From contig JBMHDH010000032.1 in the NCBI GenBank assembly GCA_049889495.1, positions 1 to 15,424 on the forward strand: a stretch of DNA of 15,424 bases, given 5' to 3'. The notes under the pieces were generated by a model that was given only the letters and a program-made list of their open reading frames with translations, was not told the origin of the DNA and did no database searches. This document shows positions 14,710-15,424 of this stretch, in pieces. This DNA is from UBA685 sp049889495. GTDB taxonomy: Bacteria; Pseudomonadota; Alphaproteobacteria; Puniceispirillales; Puniceispirillaceae. A program made the position numbers and the translations under genes. Positions within the stretch are counted from its first letter, which is position 1, and the number at the start of each line of letters is the position of its first letter.

Positions 14710-15238
14710 GGCGCCTGCAAGATCTCAAGCTGGCAAAAATGCCTCTATCAGGCTTGCCACTGCCTCTGATGAGGTGGCAGTGGAAGCCTTGATGGCTGCT
14801 AGCTTTGGGCCAGCGCGTCACAATCGTTCTGTGCGTCATTTGCGCCTTGGTCCGCCAGAAGCCCAATTATCTTTTGTCTTTGAAAAGAACGCGGATATCA
14901 TTGGCTCAATCCGCTATTGGCCGATTTTGGTAGCGGGCAAGCGCCAATTATTATTGGGACCTTTGGCAGTTTTGCCAGATTATAAAGGTCAGGGTTTTGG
15001 CCGTGACTTGGTATCGCACAGCCTGTCTGTTGCGCAAACATTAGCTTATGATTTCATCCTGATTTCAGGTGAGCCAGATTATTACCCGCGATTTGGGTTC
15101 CAGCCAGCGGCTGATTTGAATTTCCTATGGCCAGGCTTTATTGAGCCAGAACGCCTGCAGATCAAATATCTCACTGAAACGGGTGCAAGAGATACGCTTG
15201 TGCCACCTATGGCAAAGGCGATCTTGCCAATGGTGTGA
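14699..15238 (+). CDS. YhbS-like GNAT N-acetyltransferase
   Basis: This encodes 179 residues with a GNAT fold. The strand LLLGPLAVLPDYKGQGFGRDLV contains the acetyl-CoA pyrophosphate-binding loop KGQGFG at 96-101. YYPRFGF (128-134) is the hallmark of the YhbS/COG3153 subgroup. Members transfer an acetyl group to small molecules or proteins, and the substrate is unknown. The ATG lies 11 bp inside gltB in another frame, so translation is probably coupled to gltB. The purine-rich stretch TTGAGG is only one base from the ATG, too close to act as a normal ribosome-binding site, which supports coupling. Its link with glutamate synthesis may be purely positional. Confidence 0.88.
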   Translation: MSAKAPARSQAGKNASIRLATASDEVAVEALMAASFGPARHNRSVRHLRLGPPEAQLSFVFEKNADIIGSIRYWPILVAGKRQLLLGPLAVLPDYKGQGFGRDLVSHSLSVAQTLAYDFILISGEPDYYPRFGFQPAADLNFLWPGFIEPERLQIKYLTETGARDTLVPPMAKAILPMV

Positions 15239-15329
15239 GAAATTCCTAATCTGGCGTTGCCGCTTTACCGTTTTTGGCCATTCAGGCTCGTGGCATCATG
15301 ATTCTTGTCGATTTGGGACGTAAAAGTTA

Positions 15330-15424
15330 ATGCCTGTTCTCTATCATTATCCAATGGCACCATCATCACGTTTTATCAGACTTGTTCTGGGTGAATATAA
15401 ATGTGATTTTGAATTGCGTGTGAA
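15330..15424 (+). CDS. Glutathione S-transferase-like protein, 5' part only
   Basis: The first 31 codons of a gene that continues past the right edge read MPVLYHYPMAPSSRFIRLVL. This is the thioredoxin-like N-terminus of a bacterial glutathione S-transferase. Ser12/Ser13 in APSSR sit where the glutathione-activating Ser or Cys is found in this group. GGGACG about 12 bases upstream is a weak ribosome-binding site. The gap of 91 bp from the acetyltransferase shows no clear terminator. The call rests on a short segment. Confidence 0.7.
   Translation, partial: MPVLYHYPMAPSSRFIRLVLGEYKCDFELRV

Overview
The window looks like the chromosome of a marine-type alphaproteobacterium. This rests on the NDUFA9-like gene, uppP, gltD, gltB order, the codon use, and the mix of a PhyH-family oxygenase with a cytosolic dehalogenase-like fusion. 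A SAR116/Puniceispirillum-like lineage is my best guess, but the sequence alone cannot prove it. I see no tRNA, rRNA, CRISPR array, insertion sequence or phage gene. No gap between genes exceeds about 240 bases.

Region 1 (1-1916, minus strand) is an apparent operon. In transcription order it holds a fluoroacetate-dehalogenase-like alpha/beta hydrolase, a HIT-family protein, a two-helix membrane protein, and the start of a BaiN/HI0933-type flavoprotein that runs off the left edge. The last two overlap by ATGA. A good sigma70-type promoter on the minus strand (1971-1999) sits in the 96-bp divergent gap upstream.

Region 2 (2013-6526, plus strand) is the most interesting part. A YCII/DGPF-like small protein is followed 42 bp later by a 1081-residue fusion. 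Its N-terminal two thirds form a duplicated corrinoid reductive-dehalogenase fold with two [4Fe-4S] motifs. Its C-terminal third is a phthalate-dioxygenase-reductase-like module (FMN, NAD(P)H, [2Fe-2S]). A PhyH-family Fe(II)/2-oxoglutarate oxygenase follows, with a terminator-like hairpin at its stop codon. The divergent dehalogenase-like hydrolase and the self-sufficient reductive dehalogenase together suggest a small organohalogen-degradation locus. The substrate is not readable from sequence.

Region 3 (6646-8440) holds an NDUFA9-like atypical SDR (plus) converging on undecaprenyl-diphosphate phosphatase (minus). Region 4 (8441-15238) is the glutamate synthase operon gltD-gltB with an overlapping GNAT acetyltransferase. 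It is preceded by a 241-bp divergent control region with a perfect dyad, a sigma54-like element and a sigma70-like promoter. A glutathione S-transferase-like gene begins at 15330 and runs off the right edge.

Short tandem repeats (6, 15, 13 and 16 bp units) recur at gene ends and leaders. One contains the HIT gene stop codon and another contains the uppP stop codon, a recurring pattern that ordinary annotation does not explain.
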